Below are positions 8,283-16,818 of a stretch of DNA of 64,000 bases, one piece after another. Under the pieces are notes generated by a model. The model was not told the DNA's origin, did no database searches, and saw nothing but the letters and a program-made list of their open reading frames with translations. The position numbers and the translations under genes were made by a program. The stretch spans positions 79,660-143,659 of the forward strand of contig CAZMXP010000003.1 in the NCBI GenBank assembly GCA_964570285.1. Direction: 5' to 3'. Each line of letters starts with the position of its first letter. The stretch's first letter is position 1. The DNA comes from CAZMXP01 sp964570285 (GTDB taxonomy: Bacteria > Planctomycetota > PLA2).

Positions 8283-8930
8283 TTAACGGTCGAGCAGCGC
8301 CACCTTGGAGACGAAGCAGCCGCCCTTGACCGCCTGCAGGGCGGCGTCGATCTGGGCGTGGGAGAGCTGGTCCGCGATCAGCAGCGGCAGCGCGACCTCG
8401 CCCGCGTGCCGGGCGAACGTGGCCGCATCCATCGCGACGACATACTCCCCGTCGGCCGGGAGGGGAGCGCCCCACCGCACGACCGGCAGGATGCGCAGGC
8501 CGGGCCTCACGCCCCTCAGCGCGTTCGCGTGCGCGACGGCGTCGGGCCCGTGGACGAGAACGCCCGCGAGGCTCAGCGCCCGGAGCAGCGTCTCCGCGCA
8601 CGTCACCGCCGTCGCGGGATCGAGCCAGCCCCAGACGGGATAGCGGCGGCTGGCGACCCGGTTCAACTGCTCGGGCCAGAGCGCCTCTTCCCCGAGGCTC
8701 GCCGTCCCGAGATCAAGGACGAGCACGTTGTAGCCTTCGCGCGCGATCACCTCGGCGAGCGCGCTGCTGAACTGGCGGTGGCCGATCACGTAGCCGCGGG
8801 GGACCTCGGCTTGCCTGATCGCGATCGGCGCCTCCGGAATCGCGAAGGCCATCGCGGCGAGCACGGCGACGGTGAGACCTGCGATCATCGGTCCGGAGCT
8901 GGCCCCCGCCGGGGCGTGGCTGGTCGACAT
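8283..8930 (-). CDS. Membrane-anchored protein of unknown function
   Basis: This encodes 215 residues. The ATG at 8930 is supported by TAGGAT (complement of 8939-8944) ending 8 nt upstream. One hydrophobic segment near residues 15-32 (MIAGLTVAVLAAMAFAI) anchors it, and the rest would be extracytoplasmic. The C-terminal part (ADGEYVVAMDAATFARHA, then QIDAALQAVKGGCFVSKVAL) suggests an alpha/beta fold. I do not recognise the family. It follows the HATPase gene by about 100 nt on the same strand. Confidence 0.6.
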   Translation of the reverse strand: MSTSHAPAGASSGPMIAGLTVAVLAAMAFAIPEAPIAIRQAEVPRGYVIGHRQFSSALAEVIAREGYNVLVLDLGTASLGEEALWPEQLNRVASRRYPVWGWLDPATAVTCAETLLRALSLAGVLVHGPDAVAHANALRGVRPGLRILPVVRWGAPLPADGEYVVAMDAATFARHAGEVALPLLIADQLSHAQIDAALQAVKGGCFVSKVALLDR

Positions 8931-9028
8931 GGGAGCGCATCCTACCAACGGCCGGGAGCACGTCGGAGAATCGGTCCGGAGGCGGCAGGCCGACAGGCTC
9001 CCGGCCCCTGCCGCGCCTCCGCCGACGC

Positions 9029-9550
9029 CTAGCGACCCTTCGGCCTTCGGCTCGCGCCCCGGCCCGGGGCCTCCCCCGGACGGATGGCGAGGCGGAAGGT
9101 GCTGCCCCGCTGGGGGCCGCTTCCGGCCCCCGACCCCGGCGCGAGAGCCAGCGTTCCCCCGAGCATCGCGGCAAGCCGCCGGGCCACCGGCAGGCCGTGT
9201 CCGCTCGCTGCGGCCGCCGGATCGGGGGGCGCCTGCTCGCGGAAGATCGCCTCGCGCCGCTCCTCGGGGATGCCGATGCCGCTGTCGCTGACGTTGATGA
9301 CGCACGCATCGCCCGAGCCGTGGACCGCCACGCAGACGCCGCCCTCCCGCGTGTACCGGATCGCGTTCCCGAGCAGCTTCGCGACGATGCGGGCAATCTT
9401 CTCGCCGTCCGAGACGACGACCAGATCCTCCGCGCAGTCGAGCGACAGTCTCAGCCCCCGCGCTTCGGCGAGGGGCCGCGCCTTGTCGATCTCCCGCCGG
9501 AGCAGTTCGAAGAGCGCCACCTTCCCGACGTCGAGCGGACCCTCGGCCAT
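9029..9550 (-). CDS. Stand-alone histidine-kinase-like ATPase domain protein
   Basis: This encodes 173 residues containing only a GHKL ATPase domain. The N box is KIARIVAKLLGNAIRYT, the G1 box is VSDSGIGIPEE and the G2-like segment is GHGLPVARRLAAMLGG. No phospho-acceptor His/dimerisation helix, sensor or membrane segment is present. TAGACT (complement of 9557-9562) ends 6 nt before the ATG and overlaps the stop of glcF. It could be a remnant of a two-component kinase or a partner that works with another protein. Confidence 0.75.
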   Translation of the reverse strand: MAEGPLDVGKVALFELLRREIDKARPLAEARGLRLSLDCAEDLVVVSDGEKIARIVAKLLGNAIRYTREGGVCVAVHGSGDACVINVSDSGIGIPEERREAIFREQAPPDPAAAASGHGLPVARRLAAMLGGTLALAPGSGAGSGPQRGSTFRLAIRPGEAPGRGASRRPKGR

Positions 9551-9559
9551 ATCTCCAGT

Positions 9560-10603
9560 CTACGCTGCCCCGGGGTCACGCGGGACGAGCGCGCGCCGCA
9601 GCAGCGAGACGGGATGGGCGACCGCCACCCTCCCCCCGAGCCCGCGCCAGAGCCAGAGCATGCAGCCCGGGTTCGCCGTCGCCACGACATCGGCGCCGCT
9701 GCGCAGGATCGCCTCGATCTTGGGCGCGCGCACCCTCGCGGCGAAGGCGCGCTGCGCCTCCATGTAGACGCCGCCGGCGCCGCAGCAGTCGCTCGCGCCG
9801 TCGAGCGGCACGAGCTCGAGCCCTTCGATCGACCCGAGCAGCGGCGCGGCGTCGAACCGCTGCCCATGCAACAGGTGGCACGGCGCGTCGAAGGCGACCT
9901 TCACCGGCGGCAGGCGCGCGCCCGGCAGCGGCCCTTCGCCCGCGAGCAGCCTGCAGACATCCGTGATGCCCGCCGTCGTGCTGCACCCCGCCGCCGGGGA
10001 GACGACCGCGTCGAAGCCAGCGAACGCCCGCGCGTTGCGCTCCTCGTACCCCGACGCGTCCATGCCCGCGTGGCGGAAGAGCGCCCCGCAGCAGGTCTGG
10101 CCCTCCGGCGCCTCGACCGCGTAGCCCAGCCGCGCGAGCAGGTGCGCGGTGTCCGTGACGAGCCCCGGATAGAGGTGCTGCGTCACGCAGCCGAGATGGA
10201 GCGCGATGCGCGCCTTCGGGCGCGCGGGCGCGGCGGGCCAGGGCTCGCGCGCGGGACGCGGAGGCGCAAGGCCGAGCAGGCGCGCCAGCGCGAGGATGGG
10301 GCGCGGCCGCGCGACGATCTGTCGCAGGAGGAATCGGAGGGGGCGCGGGGGACCGCCGAGGCGGCGCCGCGCCTCTTCCAGCCTCTCGCCGTAGGCGACG
10401 CCGCTCGGGCAGACCGTCTCGCAGGCGCGGCAGCCGATGCACCGGTCGAGGTGCGGACGCACCTCCGCGGCGGTGGCGCGCCCCGACGCGAGAGCCTCCA
10501 TCAGCAGAAGGCGGCCGCGCGGCGACTCCGCCTCCTCCTTGTCGAGCCTGTAGGTCGGGCAGGCCGAGAGGCAGATGCCGCAGTGCACGCAGGGGTTGCT
10601 CAC
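9560..10603 (-). CDS. glcF: Glycolate oxidase iron-sulfur subunit GlcF
   Basis: This encodes 347 residues with a GTG start that overlaps the glcE stop (GTGA). It carries two 4Fe-4S motifs: CVHCGICLSACPTY near residue 5 and CIGCRACETVCPSGV near residue 54. Two CCG domains follow (GQTCCGALFRHAGM and ASDCCGAGGVYM, with associated GCVTQH and DAPCH). This is the standard order for GlcF-type subunits. It would pass electrons from the FAD subunits to the membrane quinone pool. Confidence 0.92.
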   Translation of the reverse strand: MSNPCVHCGICLSACPTYRLDKEEAESPRGRLLLMEALASGRATAAEVRPHLDRCIGCRACETVCPSGVAYGERLEEARRRLGGPPRPLRFLLRQIVARPRPILALARLLGLAPPRPAREPWPAAPARPKARIALHLGCVTQHLYPGLVTDTAHLLARLGYAVEAPEGQTCCGALFRHAGMDASGYEERNARAFAGFDAVVSPAAGCSTTAGITDVCRLLAGEGPLPGARLPPVKVAFDAPCHLLHGQRFDAAPLLGSIEGLELVPLDGASDCCGAGGVYMEAQRAFAARVRAPKIEAILRSGADVVATANPGCMLWLWRGLGGRVAVAHPVSLLRRALVPRDPGAA

Positions 10604-11247
10604 GTCGCGAGCGCCTCCACGACGCGCCGCCAGAGCGGGTCACGATTCGGCGCCGGGTCAAGCTCGGAGCCCACGACGCCGCCGACGAGGATGCCCTCGC
10701 CGCTGTCGCGGATCGAGCGCACCCTGCGCCACGGCCCGCGCAGCAGCGCGCGTGCCTCCCGCGGGTCGATCGCGCGATAGCCCTGCGGCGCCGCCTCGCC
10801 GCGCCGGAGGAAGCGCCAGCTGTCGCCGGTCCAGACGACCGAGCCCGGTCCGGAGAGCGCCTCCTCGCGCGCCGTCGCCTCGCGGACGGCGGCGTGCCAC
10901 CCCCGGGGTGCCGGGCGCACGCGCAGGTGCGCCGAGATCACGCGGCCGATCGCCCCCCGCGCGCCGACGAAGGCGCGGGAGAGGTCGTAGCCCGCGACGT
11001 TCTTGACGACCCGGCCGCCGAAGGTGACGCGCGCCCCGGACGCGAGTTCGGCGGTCAGGCCGAGCACCTGCGAGCGCGTCGCGCCGAGCGTCTCCCAGAG
11101 CAGGTCGACGCCGCCCCGGGCGATCCACGCGTCGACCGTCAGGTCGGGCCGGTCGGAGGCGAAGAGCGCCGGGGCGACGCGCGCCTCCACCTCGGCGCAG
11201 AGCGCGTCGCCCGGGACGGTGATCACCCCCTCGTCAACGGACCACAC
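10600..11247 (-). CDS. glcE: Glycolate oxidase FAD-binding subunit GlcE, short form
   Basis: This encodes 215 residues from a GTG that overlaps the last 14 nt of glcD. The motif FGGRVVKNVAGYDLSR is diagnostic of GlcE, and a following GARGAIGRVISAHLRV supports this. It is much shorter than E. coli GlcE (about 350 residues) and looks compressed at both ends of the FAD-binding domain. It sits between glcD and glcF, so all three subunits are made from one mRNA. Confidence 0.85.
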   Translation of the reverse strand: MWSVDEGVITVPGDALCAEVEARVAPALFASDRPDLTVDAWIARGGVDLLWETLGATRSQVLGLTAELASGARVTFGGRVVKNVAGYDLSRAFVGARGAIGRVISAHLRVRPAPRGWHAAVREATAREEALSGPGSVVWTGDSWRFLRRGEAAPQGYRAIDPREARALLRGPWRRVRSIRDSGEGILVGGVVGSELDPAPNRDPLWRRVVEALAT

Positions 11248-12613
11248 GGTGCGCCTCCTTGCGCAGCACCGCCTCGGCGCAGACCTTCGGCCCCGGCAGC
11301 ACCTTGCCGGGGTTGAAGATGCGCCGAGGGTCGAACGCCGCGCGCACGGCTTCCATCGCGGCGAGCGACGGTGCGTCGAAGAGCAGCGGCATGAAGTCGC
11401 GCTTCTCGATGCCGATGCCGTGCTCGCCGGTCAGCGACCCGCCCAGCGCGAGGCAGGCCTCCGCGATCGCGCGCCCCGCATGCTCGACGGAGGCCGCCTG
11501 GTCGCGCCGGTAGGCGATCAGCGGGTGGAGGTTCCCGTCGCCCGCATGGAAGACGTTGACGCACTTCAGGTCGCGCTCGGCGGCGATCGCATCGATGCGC
11601 GCGAGCGCCTCCGCCATGCGCGCCCGCGGCACGACGCAGTCGAGCACGTAGCACTCCTCCGCGAAGCGGCCCATCGCGCCGAACGCCCCCTTGCGCCCCT
11701 TCCAGAGCGCCGCGCGCTCGGCGTCGTCGCGGGCGCGTCGCGCCGGCCAGCGCGACGCGATCCACGCGCACGCCTCCTCCACCTCCTCCCCGGTCCCCTC
11801 CACCTCCACCAGAAGGACCGCGGCCGCCTCGGTCGGATAGCCCCCCCGGAAGTCGGACGCCTCGACCGCGGCGACGGCGCGCCGGTCGAGGATCTCGAGC
11901 GCGGCGGGCAGGAAGCCCTCGTCGAGGATCGAACCGACGGCGGCGCACGCCCCGTCCATCGTGCCAAACGACAGGAGCAGGGTTGCGACAGAGGGGGCCC
12001 GGGGGAGCAGCCGGAGCGTGGCCTCGGTGACCACGCCGAGGGTGCCCTCGCTGCCGACGACGAGCGACAGCAGCGCCTCGTCCTCGATCTCGTGCGCGTG
12101 GCCCTCGGCGTCGACGAGCAGCGCCGCGAGCACATGGTCGGTCATCGTGCCGTAGCGCAGGCAGTGCGGCCCGCCGCTGCCGCACGCGACGTTGCCGCCG
12201 ATCGTGCAGGCGATCTGGCTCGACGGGTCGGGCGCGAAGAAGAGGCCGAGGGGCGCCGCGGCCTCCGAGACGCGCACGTTGACGACGCCCGCCTGCACGC
12301 GGGCGCGGCGCCGGGCCGCATCGAGCGAGAGGATCCGGTCCATGCGGGCGAGGTCGAGCACGACACCGCCCTGGCAGGGGCGGGCGCCACCGGCGAGGCC
12401 CGTGCCCGCGCCGCGCGGGACGATCGGGATGCGGTGCGGGGCGAGCGCGCGGACGCAGGCCTGCACCTCCGCGGTGCTCTCCGGGTAGACGATGGCCTCC
12501 GCGCGCTCGCGGTAGAGCGTGAGCCCGTCGCACTCGTGCACGAGCAGCGTCGCGGGGTCGTCGCGCACGCGACCGGCGGGGAGCACCCCGCGGAGCAGCC
12601 GGCCGATCCTCAT
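11234..12613 (-). CDS. glcD: Glycolate oxidase catalytic subunit GlcD
   Basis: This encodes 459 residues of the FAD-linked oxidase C family. The FAD-binding part includes IPIVPRGAGTGLAGGARP, DPSSQIACTIGGNVACGSGG and VVGSEGTLGVVTEATLRLLP. The C-terminal cap has FHAGDGNLHPL and SLTGEHGIGIEKRDFM. It would oxidise glycolate, or another short 2-hydroxy acid such as D-lactate, to the keto acid. Its ATG overlaps the stop of the upstream gene (ATGA). Confidence 0.92.
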   Translation of the reverse strand: MRIGRLLRGVLPAGRVRDDPATLLVHECDGLTLYRERAEAIVYPESTAEVQACVRALAPHRIPIVPRGAGTGLAGGARPCQGGVVLDLARMDRILSLDAARRRARVQAGVVNVRVSEAAAPLGLFFAPDPSSQIACTIGGNVACGSGGPHCLRYGTMTDHVLAALLVDAEGHAHEIEDEALLSLVVGSEGTLGVVTEATLRLLPRAPSVATLLLSFGTMDGACAAVGSILDEGFLPAALEILDRRAVAAVEASDFRGGYPTEAAAVLLVEVEGTGEEVEEACAWIASRWPARRARDDAERAALWKGRKGAFGAMGRFAEECYVLDCVVPRARMAEALARIDAIAAERDLKCVNVFHAGDGNLHPLIAYRRDQAASVEHAGRAIAEACLALGGSLTGEHGIGIEKRDFMPLLFDAPSLAAMEAVRAAFDPRRIFNPGKVLPGPKVCAEAVLRKEAHRVVR

Positions 12614-15009
12614 CGCTGCGCCGCCGCCCAGATGGGCCAGAAGATGCCGGGCTTGCGCTCGGCGCCGGGCGGCGTCGCCGGGCCCGCGAGGCGCCAGAGC
12701 CGCTCGCGCGCCAGCTCGAGCAGGTGCGTGTCCGCCTCCATGCCCTGCTGCACGCAGGCGAGGACCACGAGCGAGTCGCGCCACGTCTTCGCGAGCAGCC
12801 CCTCGGTGGCGCGCGCTTCCAGCGCGTCGAGAAGCGCCTCGAGGATGGGCTTGGGCGCTCCCCACCCGGGATCCTGGGGCTTCAGCAGTTCGTAGGCGAC
12901 CTTCGCCCAGCGCTCCTTGTCGCGCCCGTCGAGGATCGCCTTCGTCCACGCGGAGGCGACCTCCGCCGCGGAGGCGACGCGGCCGTCGATCTCGAGGCGC
13001 GTGTGCTCGAGACGCAGCCTGCGCACCTCCGCCCCGTCGCCCGCGAGCGCGAGACGCAGCCACGCCCCGTAGTTGGTCCACACCGTCCCGTCCTTGCGGT
13101 CGAAGGCGCGCCCCGCGCTCTCGAGCGTCGCGGCGAGCGCCGCGCGGTCGGCCGGGATGATCTGCATGCTGCCGGCGAGGCGCGTCAGGCGGAGCGCGAG
13201 CGACGTCGCGGCGGCGCGCGCGTAGACGTCCCCGTGGGCGAGCAGCGCGGCGACGCCGGAGACATCCCCGGTCGCGAGCAGCGCGTCCGCGGCAAGCACC
13301 GCCGGGGCGACGGCCTCGCCGCGGCAGAGGTCGCGCACGCGGGCGGCGAGCGCGGCGTCGCCCGCGCGGAGCATCGCCGCGAGGGCGCGCTCCACGCGAT
13401 CGAGCGGCAGTGCCGCGAGGTGGCCCAGCAGCGGCGCCGCCGCGGCCGCGTAGCCCGCGTCCACGAGCGGCAGCAGCTCGAGGGCGGCGCTCCCCGAGCC
13501 GGCGGCCTTGACCGCGAGTTCGCGCGCCCCGGCGGTGTCGAGCCGGACGAGCAGGCGCACGAGATCGCGGCGCTCGTCCTCCTCCGCGCTGCGCGCGAGC
13601 CGCGAGGAGACGAGCGCGAGCAGGTGGTCCACCGTCGCCCCTTCCTCGGGCACGGGCTCGCTCGCGTCCTCCGGCAGCGAGACGCAGATCTCGATCTCCT
13701 CGCCGCGCGCGCCGTAGAGGCTGATCGCGACGCGCTCCTGCCGGAGCGTGCGGCGCAGCAGGCGCGGGTCGCGGGCGCCGGTGAGCCCCGGCGGCGGGCC
13801 GAGCAGATCGATCCCCTCGCCCTCCTCCGAGGGCACGAGCACGCCGACGAAGCCCTCGCCGGCGCGGATCGGGACGTGCGCCCGGACATCGGCCCGGACC
13901 ACGCGCGCGAGCACCGGGGGTCGGCCGGGTTCGGGATGGAGCAGCAGGACCTGGAGCAGGCGGTGCAGCCGCTCGGTGCGGGGCAGTGCGACGGGCCCAG
14001 CCGCGGGGGAGTAGTCCTCGAGGGGGCGCGGGGGCCCGCTGCGCACGGCGGCGAGCAGGTCGCGCGCGAGCGGGCGGAGCGGCGCCAGCGGCGCCAGCTT
14101 CGCGAGCACGGTGTCGAGGAGTGCGCCCCGCTCCTCGGGCGGGAGCTGCTCGTCGCAGATCAGCTCGAGCAGCAGCGGCGGCGCCGAGGTCGCGAACGCC
14201 GGATCCGAGGCGGCGGCGAGCGCGATGGTCCGGGCCAGCGCGACGAGGCCGCCACGGTCGAGGGTGCGTTCGCGATAGGCGCGCGCGAGGATGTCCCGCG
14301 CATGGAGCCCTTCGGCGAGCGGCGCGATCTGGGCCTGGGCGGAGAAGTCGAGCAGCCGCGGCAGGTAGAAGAGCGACGCGGCCTCGGAGAGGACCTCCCT
14401 CGGCACGGCCTCGTCGCCCTGCCGGGCCGCGAGGCCGAGCAGGAGCGGGAGCAGGCGGTTCTTGACGAGCCAGCGCGTGCGCGCGTCGGGGGAGGCGCGC
14501 TCCTCGACGGCGCGCACGTTGCGCAGGCACTCGAGGAAGAAGCGGAGGCGCACCGGCGCGCTCAGATCGATCGCGGCGAGGGTCTCCCCCGCATACTGCA
14601 CGAAGAGGTTGAGCGTCCCGGTGGTGACCGCCTGCGGCGCCCCGTACGCGCTCCGCAGGACGTCGAGGGCGGCCAGCGCCCGTTCGTGGATCGGAAGGAG
14701 GCCGGGATCGCTCTCGCCCTCCGGCTCCAGGGGTGTCTGCAGGGCGGGCTCGAGCAGTTCCGCGAAGAGGCGCTCCAGCGGCCAGAGCGTCTCCTCGAAC
14801 CGGACGAGGATCGGCCGCGCGTCGGTGAACCGCCGCTGCCGGTCCACCTCCCCCATGCGGCTCCTCATGCCCCGGCGCTCGTCGGGGCCCGCGCGGTCCC
14901 AGCGCGCGAGCATCGCCTCCTCGGCGAGCCGCCCCTCCGGCTCCCGCGGCGCCGCGGGCAGTTCCGCCTGCACGAGCAGCAGCACCGGGAGGATGGACGC
15001 ACCCCGCAC
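12610..15009 (-). CDS. Large secreted helical-repeat protein of unknown function
   Basis: This encodes 799 residues if translation starts at the GTG at 15009, which gives a signal-like N-terminus (VRGASILPVLLLVQAELPAAP). A GATACT box lies 8 nt upstream. The body is almost all helical and Leu/Ala-rich, suggesting HEAT- or TPR-like repeats. A beta-rich stretch sits near the middle (RAGEGFVGVLVPSEEGEGIDL). It is coupled by ATGA to glcD, which is odd for an apparently exported protein. No enzyme motif is seen. Confidence 0.6.
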   Translation of the reverse strand: MRGASILPVLLLVQAELPAAPREPEGRLAEEAMLARWDRAGPDERRGMRSRMGEVDRQRRFTDARPILVRFEETLWPLERLFAELLEPALQTPLEPEGESDPGLLPIHERALAALDVLRSAYGAPQAVTTGTLNLFVQYAGETLAAIDLSAPVRLRFFLECLRNVRAVEERASPDARTRWLVKNRLLPLLLGLAARQGDEAVPREVLSEAASLFYLPRLLDFSAQAQIAPLAEGLHARDILARAYRERTLDRGGLVALARTIALAAASDPAFATSAPPLLLELICDEQLPPEERGALLDTVLAKLAPLAPLRPLARDLLAAVRSGPPRPLEDYSPAAGPVALPRTERLHRLLQVLLLHPEPGRPPVLARVVRADVRAHVPIRAGEGFVGVLVPSEEGEGIDLLGPPPGLTGARDPRLLRRTLRQERVAISLYGARGEEIEICVSLPEDASEPVPEEGATVDHLLALVSSRLARSAEEDERRDLVRLLVRLDTAGARELAVKAAGSGSAALELLPLVDAGYAAAAAPLLGHLAALPLDRVERALAAMLRAGDAALAARVRDLCRGEAVAPAVLAADALLATGDVSGVAALLAHGDVYARAAATSLALRLTRLAGSMQIIPADRAALAATLESAGRAFDRKDGTVWTNYGAWLRLALAGDGAEVRRLRLEHTRLEIDGRVASAAEVASAWTKAILDGRDKERWAKVAYELLKPQDPGWGAPKPILEALLDALEARATEGLLAKTWRDSLVVLACVQQGMEADTHLLELARERLWRLAGPATPPGAERKPGIFWPIWAAAQR

Positions 15010-15049
15010 GGCGGCCCAGTATCGCAGCGCCGCGCCCCCGCGCCCCCTG

Positions 15050-15646
15050 CTAATCGCTCCCCGCCCGGTAGCGGAAACCCTGGGCCCGGCCCACGTCGAG
15101 CAGGCGGTCATAGAGGGTGCGCCGCTCGGCGATCACCTCGGGCGTGCGCAACGCGTGCTTGAAGTGGTGCAGTACGACCTCCATCGTGCGGCGCCGCCTG
15201 AGCCCCTTGCAGATCTCGTGGACCGGCCTCTCGAAGCGGGCGCGGGGCGAGTTCGGGAAGAGGCGCCCCTGCCGGTCGGGCCAGAGTTTCTCCTCCGGGG
15301 CGGGGATCGTGCGGCCGAAGTCGCACCAGTGGTGGCGCGGGAACTCCCAGATCGCCGGGCCCAGCGCGAGCAGCGGGCGAGGGTCGCCCTCGATCGTCTC
15401 GTCGGCGTCGAGCATCAGGATCCAGTCGGCGGTCGCATGGCGCATCGCGTCGTTGCGCATCTGGCTGAAGTAGGTGAAGTCGAGGTCGACGACGCGAGCC
15501 CCCGCCGCGACCTCCCGCGTGCGGTCGGTCGTGCGCCGGTCGACGCCGACGACGACCTCGTCCACGAGGGGACGGGCCGAGGCGAGCGCCCGGGGCAGGG
15601 CGTGCTCCTCGTTCAAGGCGATCACGACGAGCGCGAGGGTCGGCAC
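15050..15646 (-). CDS. Family 2 glycosyltransferase (TIGR/WaaE-like)
   Basis: This encodes 198 residues. The GTG at 15646 is chosen because TAAGAT (complement of 15654-15659) ends 7 nt upstream. The N-terminus LALVVIALNEEHALPRAL and the DWILMLDADE metal-binding DxD-type motif mark a GT-A fold. WEFPRHHWCDFG and RLFPNSPRARFERPVHE resemble glycosyltransferases of the WaaE/KdtX group. It is short for GT2 but has the full core. It would transfer a sugar at the inner membrane, acceptor unknown. Confidence 0.82.
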   Translation of the reverse strand: MPTLALVVIALNEEHALPRALASARPLVDEVVVGVDRRTTDRTREVAAGARVVDLDFTYFSQMRNDAMRHATADWILMLDADETIEGDPRPLLALGPAIWEFPRHHWCDFGRTIPAPEEKLWPDRQGRLFPNSPRARFERPVHEICKGLRRRRTMEVVLHHFKHALRTPEVIAERRTLYDRLLDVGRAQGFRYRAGSD

Positions 15647-15692
15647 GCGCCCGATCTTAAGTCCGGGGCGCGCCCGGCCGACGTCTTTGCCT

Positions 15693-16148
15693 ATGCGCCG
15701 CGCGCTGATCACCCTCCTCGGGATCGCCATCCTGGCCGGGGCCGCCATCTTCATCATGCGCCAGTTCCTGAAGCCCGCGGCGGAGAAGGCGGAACGCAAG
15801 GAGCCGGTGCTGACCGGCGCCTACGACGTGCGCCTCGACTCCTGCCGCGTGCTCGAGGACCACGAGCTTCCCGAAGGGCTCGAGCCGCCCGGCGTGGGGG
15901 ACGAGAGCCTCTACCTGCTGGTCGTGGCGCTCTACCCGGGCCGCGACAACGCCCCGCCCGCGGAGCAGCACTTCCTCGGGCGCGTCAACGGCGAGGCCGA
16001 GGGCACCCTGCGCCCGGTCCACTCGTCGAGCGAGGTCGCCGCGGACGGCCAGTACATCAGCCTCGTCTTCCGGGCCCCCCCCGAATTCGAGTCCGCGAGG
16101 CTGATGCACGAGGACAAGACCCTGGTCGAGCGGGTCACGCTCGACTGA
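15693..16148 (+). CDS. Membrane-anchored protein of unknown function
   Basis: This encodes 151 residues from the ATG at 15693. Residues 4-25 form one hydrophobic segment (ALITLLGIAILAGAAIFIM), and a charged link plus a beta-rich outer domain follow. The domain may resemble a small Ig-like fold (YDVRLDSCRVLEDHEL, SLYLLVVALYPG, GQYISLVFRAPPEFESARL). No motif gives a function. It is divergent from the glycosyltransferase gene and ends 49 nt before bfr. Confidence 0.65.
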   Translation: MRRALITLLGIAILAGAAIFIMRQFLKPAAEKAERKEPVLTGAYDVRLDSCRVLEDHELPEGLEPPGVGDESLYLLVVALYPGRDNAPPAEQHFLGRVNGEAEGTLRPVHSSSEVAADGQYISLVFRAPPEFESARLMHEDKTLVERVTLD

Positions 16149-16184
16149 CGGCGCCCCCGCCTTCCGCTGCCTTGGACCGGGGCT

Positions 16185-16190
16185 TAGGAT
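16185..16190 (+). promoter_or_regulatory. -10 box for leaderless bfr
   Basis: TAGGAT, then 7 nt (GGGCGGC), then the ATG. There is no purine-rich ribosome-binding site in the gap. Confidence 0.55.
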
Positions 16191-16197
16191 GGGCGGC

Positions 16198-16680
16198 ATG
16201 AAGGGCGAACCCGAAATCATCGACATCCTCAACGAGGTGCTGACCGCCGAACTCACCGCGGTGAACCAGTACTTCATCCACGCGAAGATGTGCGCCGACT
16301 GGGGGTACAACGAGCTCGCGAGCTACACGAAGGCGGAGTCGATCGACGAGATGCGCCACGCGGAGGTCGTGATCGACCGCATCCTCTTCCTCGAGGGCGT
16401 GCCCAACATGCAGCGCTACTTCAAGATCAGCGTCGGCAAGAGCGTGCCGGAGCAGTTCAAGAACGACGTCGACCTCGAGTACAAGGCGGTCGAGCGGCTC
16501 AACCGCGGCGTGCGCCTCTGCGTCGAGAAGGGGGACAACACGACCCGCCAGATCCTCGAGACGATCCTGAAGGAAGAGGAGCACCACGTGGACTGGCTCG
16601 AGACCCAGCTCTCGATCATCGACGCCGTCGGCATCGAGAACTACCTCGCCCAGAAGCTGGGCGAGGAGGCCGGCCACTAG
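16198..16680 (+). CDS. bfr: Bacterioferritin
   Basis: This encodes 160 residues, close to the family norm of about 158. The ATG at 16198 is used because TAGGAT (16185-16190) ends 7 nt upstream, which rules out the ATG at 16189 that overlaps the box. Ferroxidase ligands are visible in LTAELTAVNQYFIHAKM, AESIDEMRHAEVVIDRILFLEG and LKEEEHHVDWLETQL. The Met in EMRHAE fits the heme ligand. It stores iron in 24-mer shells. The TAG stop forms the first bases of the palindromic element that follows. Confidence 0.95.
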   Translation: MKGEPEIIDILNEVLTAELTAVNQYFIHAKMCADWGYNELASYTKAESIDEMRHAEVVIDRILFLEGVPNMQRYFKISVGKSVPEQFKNDVDLEYKAVERLNRGVRLCVEKGDNTTRQILETILKEEEHHVDWLETQLSIIDAVGIENYLAQKLGEEAGH

Positions 16681-16818
16681 GGCCTGTCTGGAAACCCCGC
16701 CGTCGGACCAAGGGCGAGCGAGGACAAGCCGGGCAAGGAGCGACGGAGAGTCGTCGCGACGCGGTCCCGCCGCAGCCGCAGCCGGCCCTCTCCAGGCGGG
16801 GTTTGCAGACAGGCCCTA
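16678..16818. mobile_element. 141 bp palindromic (MITE-like) element between convergent genes
   Basis: The ends are inverted repeats of about 26 bp: TAGGGCCTGTCTGGAAACC... on the left and the matching CAGACAGGCCCTA end on the right, with one G/C mismatch. The centre (about 90 bp) has no coding potential. The terminal TAG on each strand is the stop codon of the flanking gene, bfr on the left and the CHAT protein gene on the right. The form fits a non-autonomous miniature transposon, possibly with a TA target, or a REP-like transcription-stop element. No second copy is seen in the window. Confidence 0.65.
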
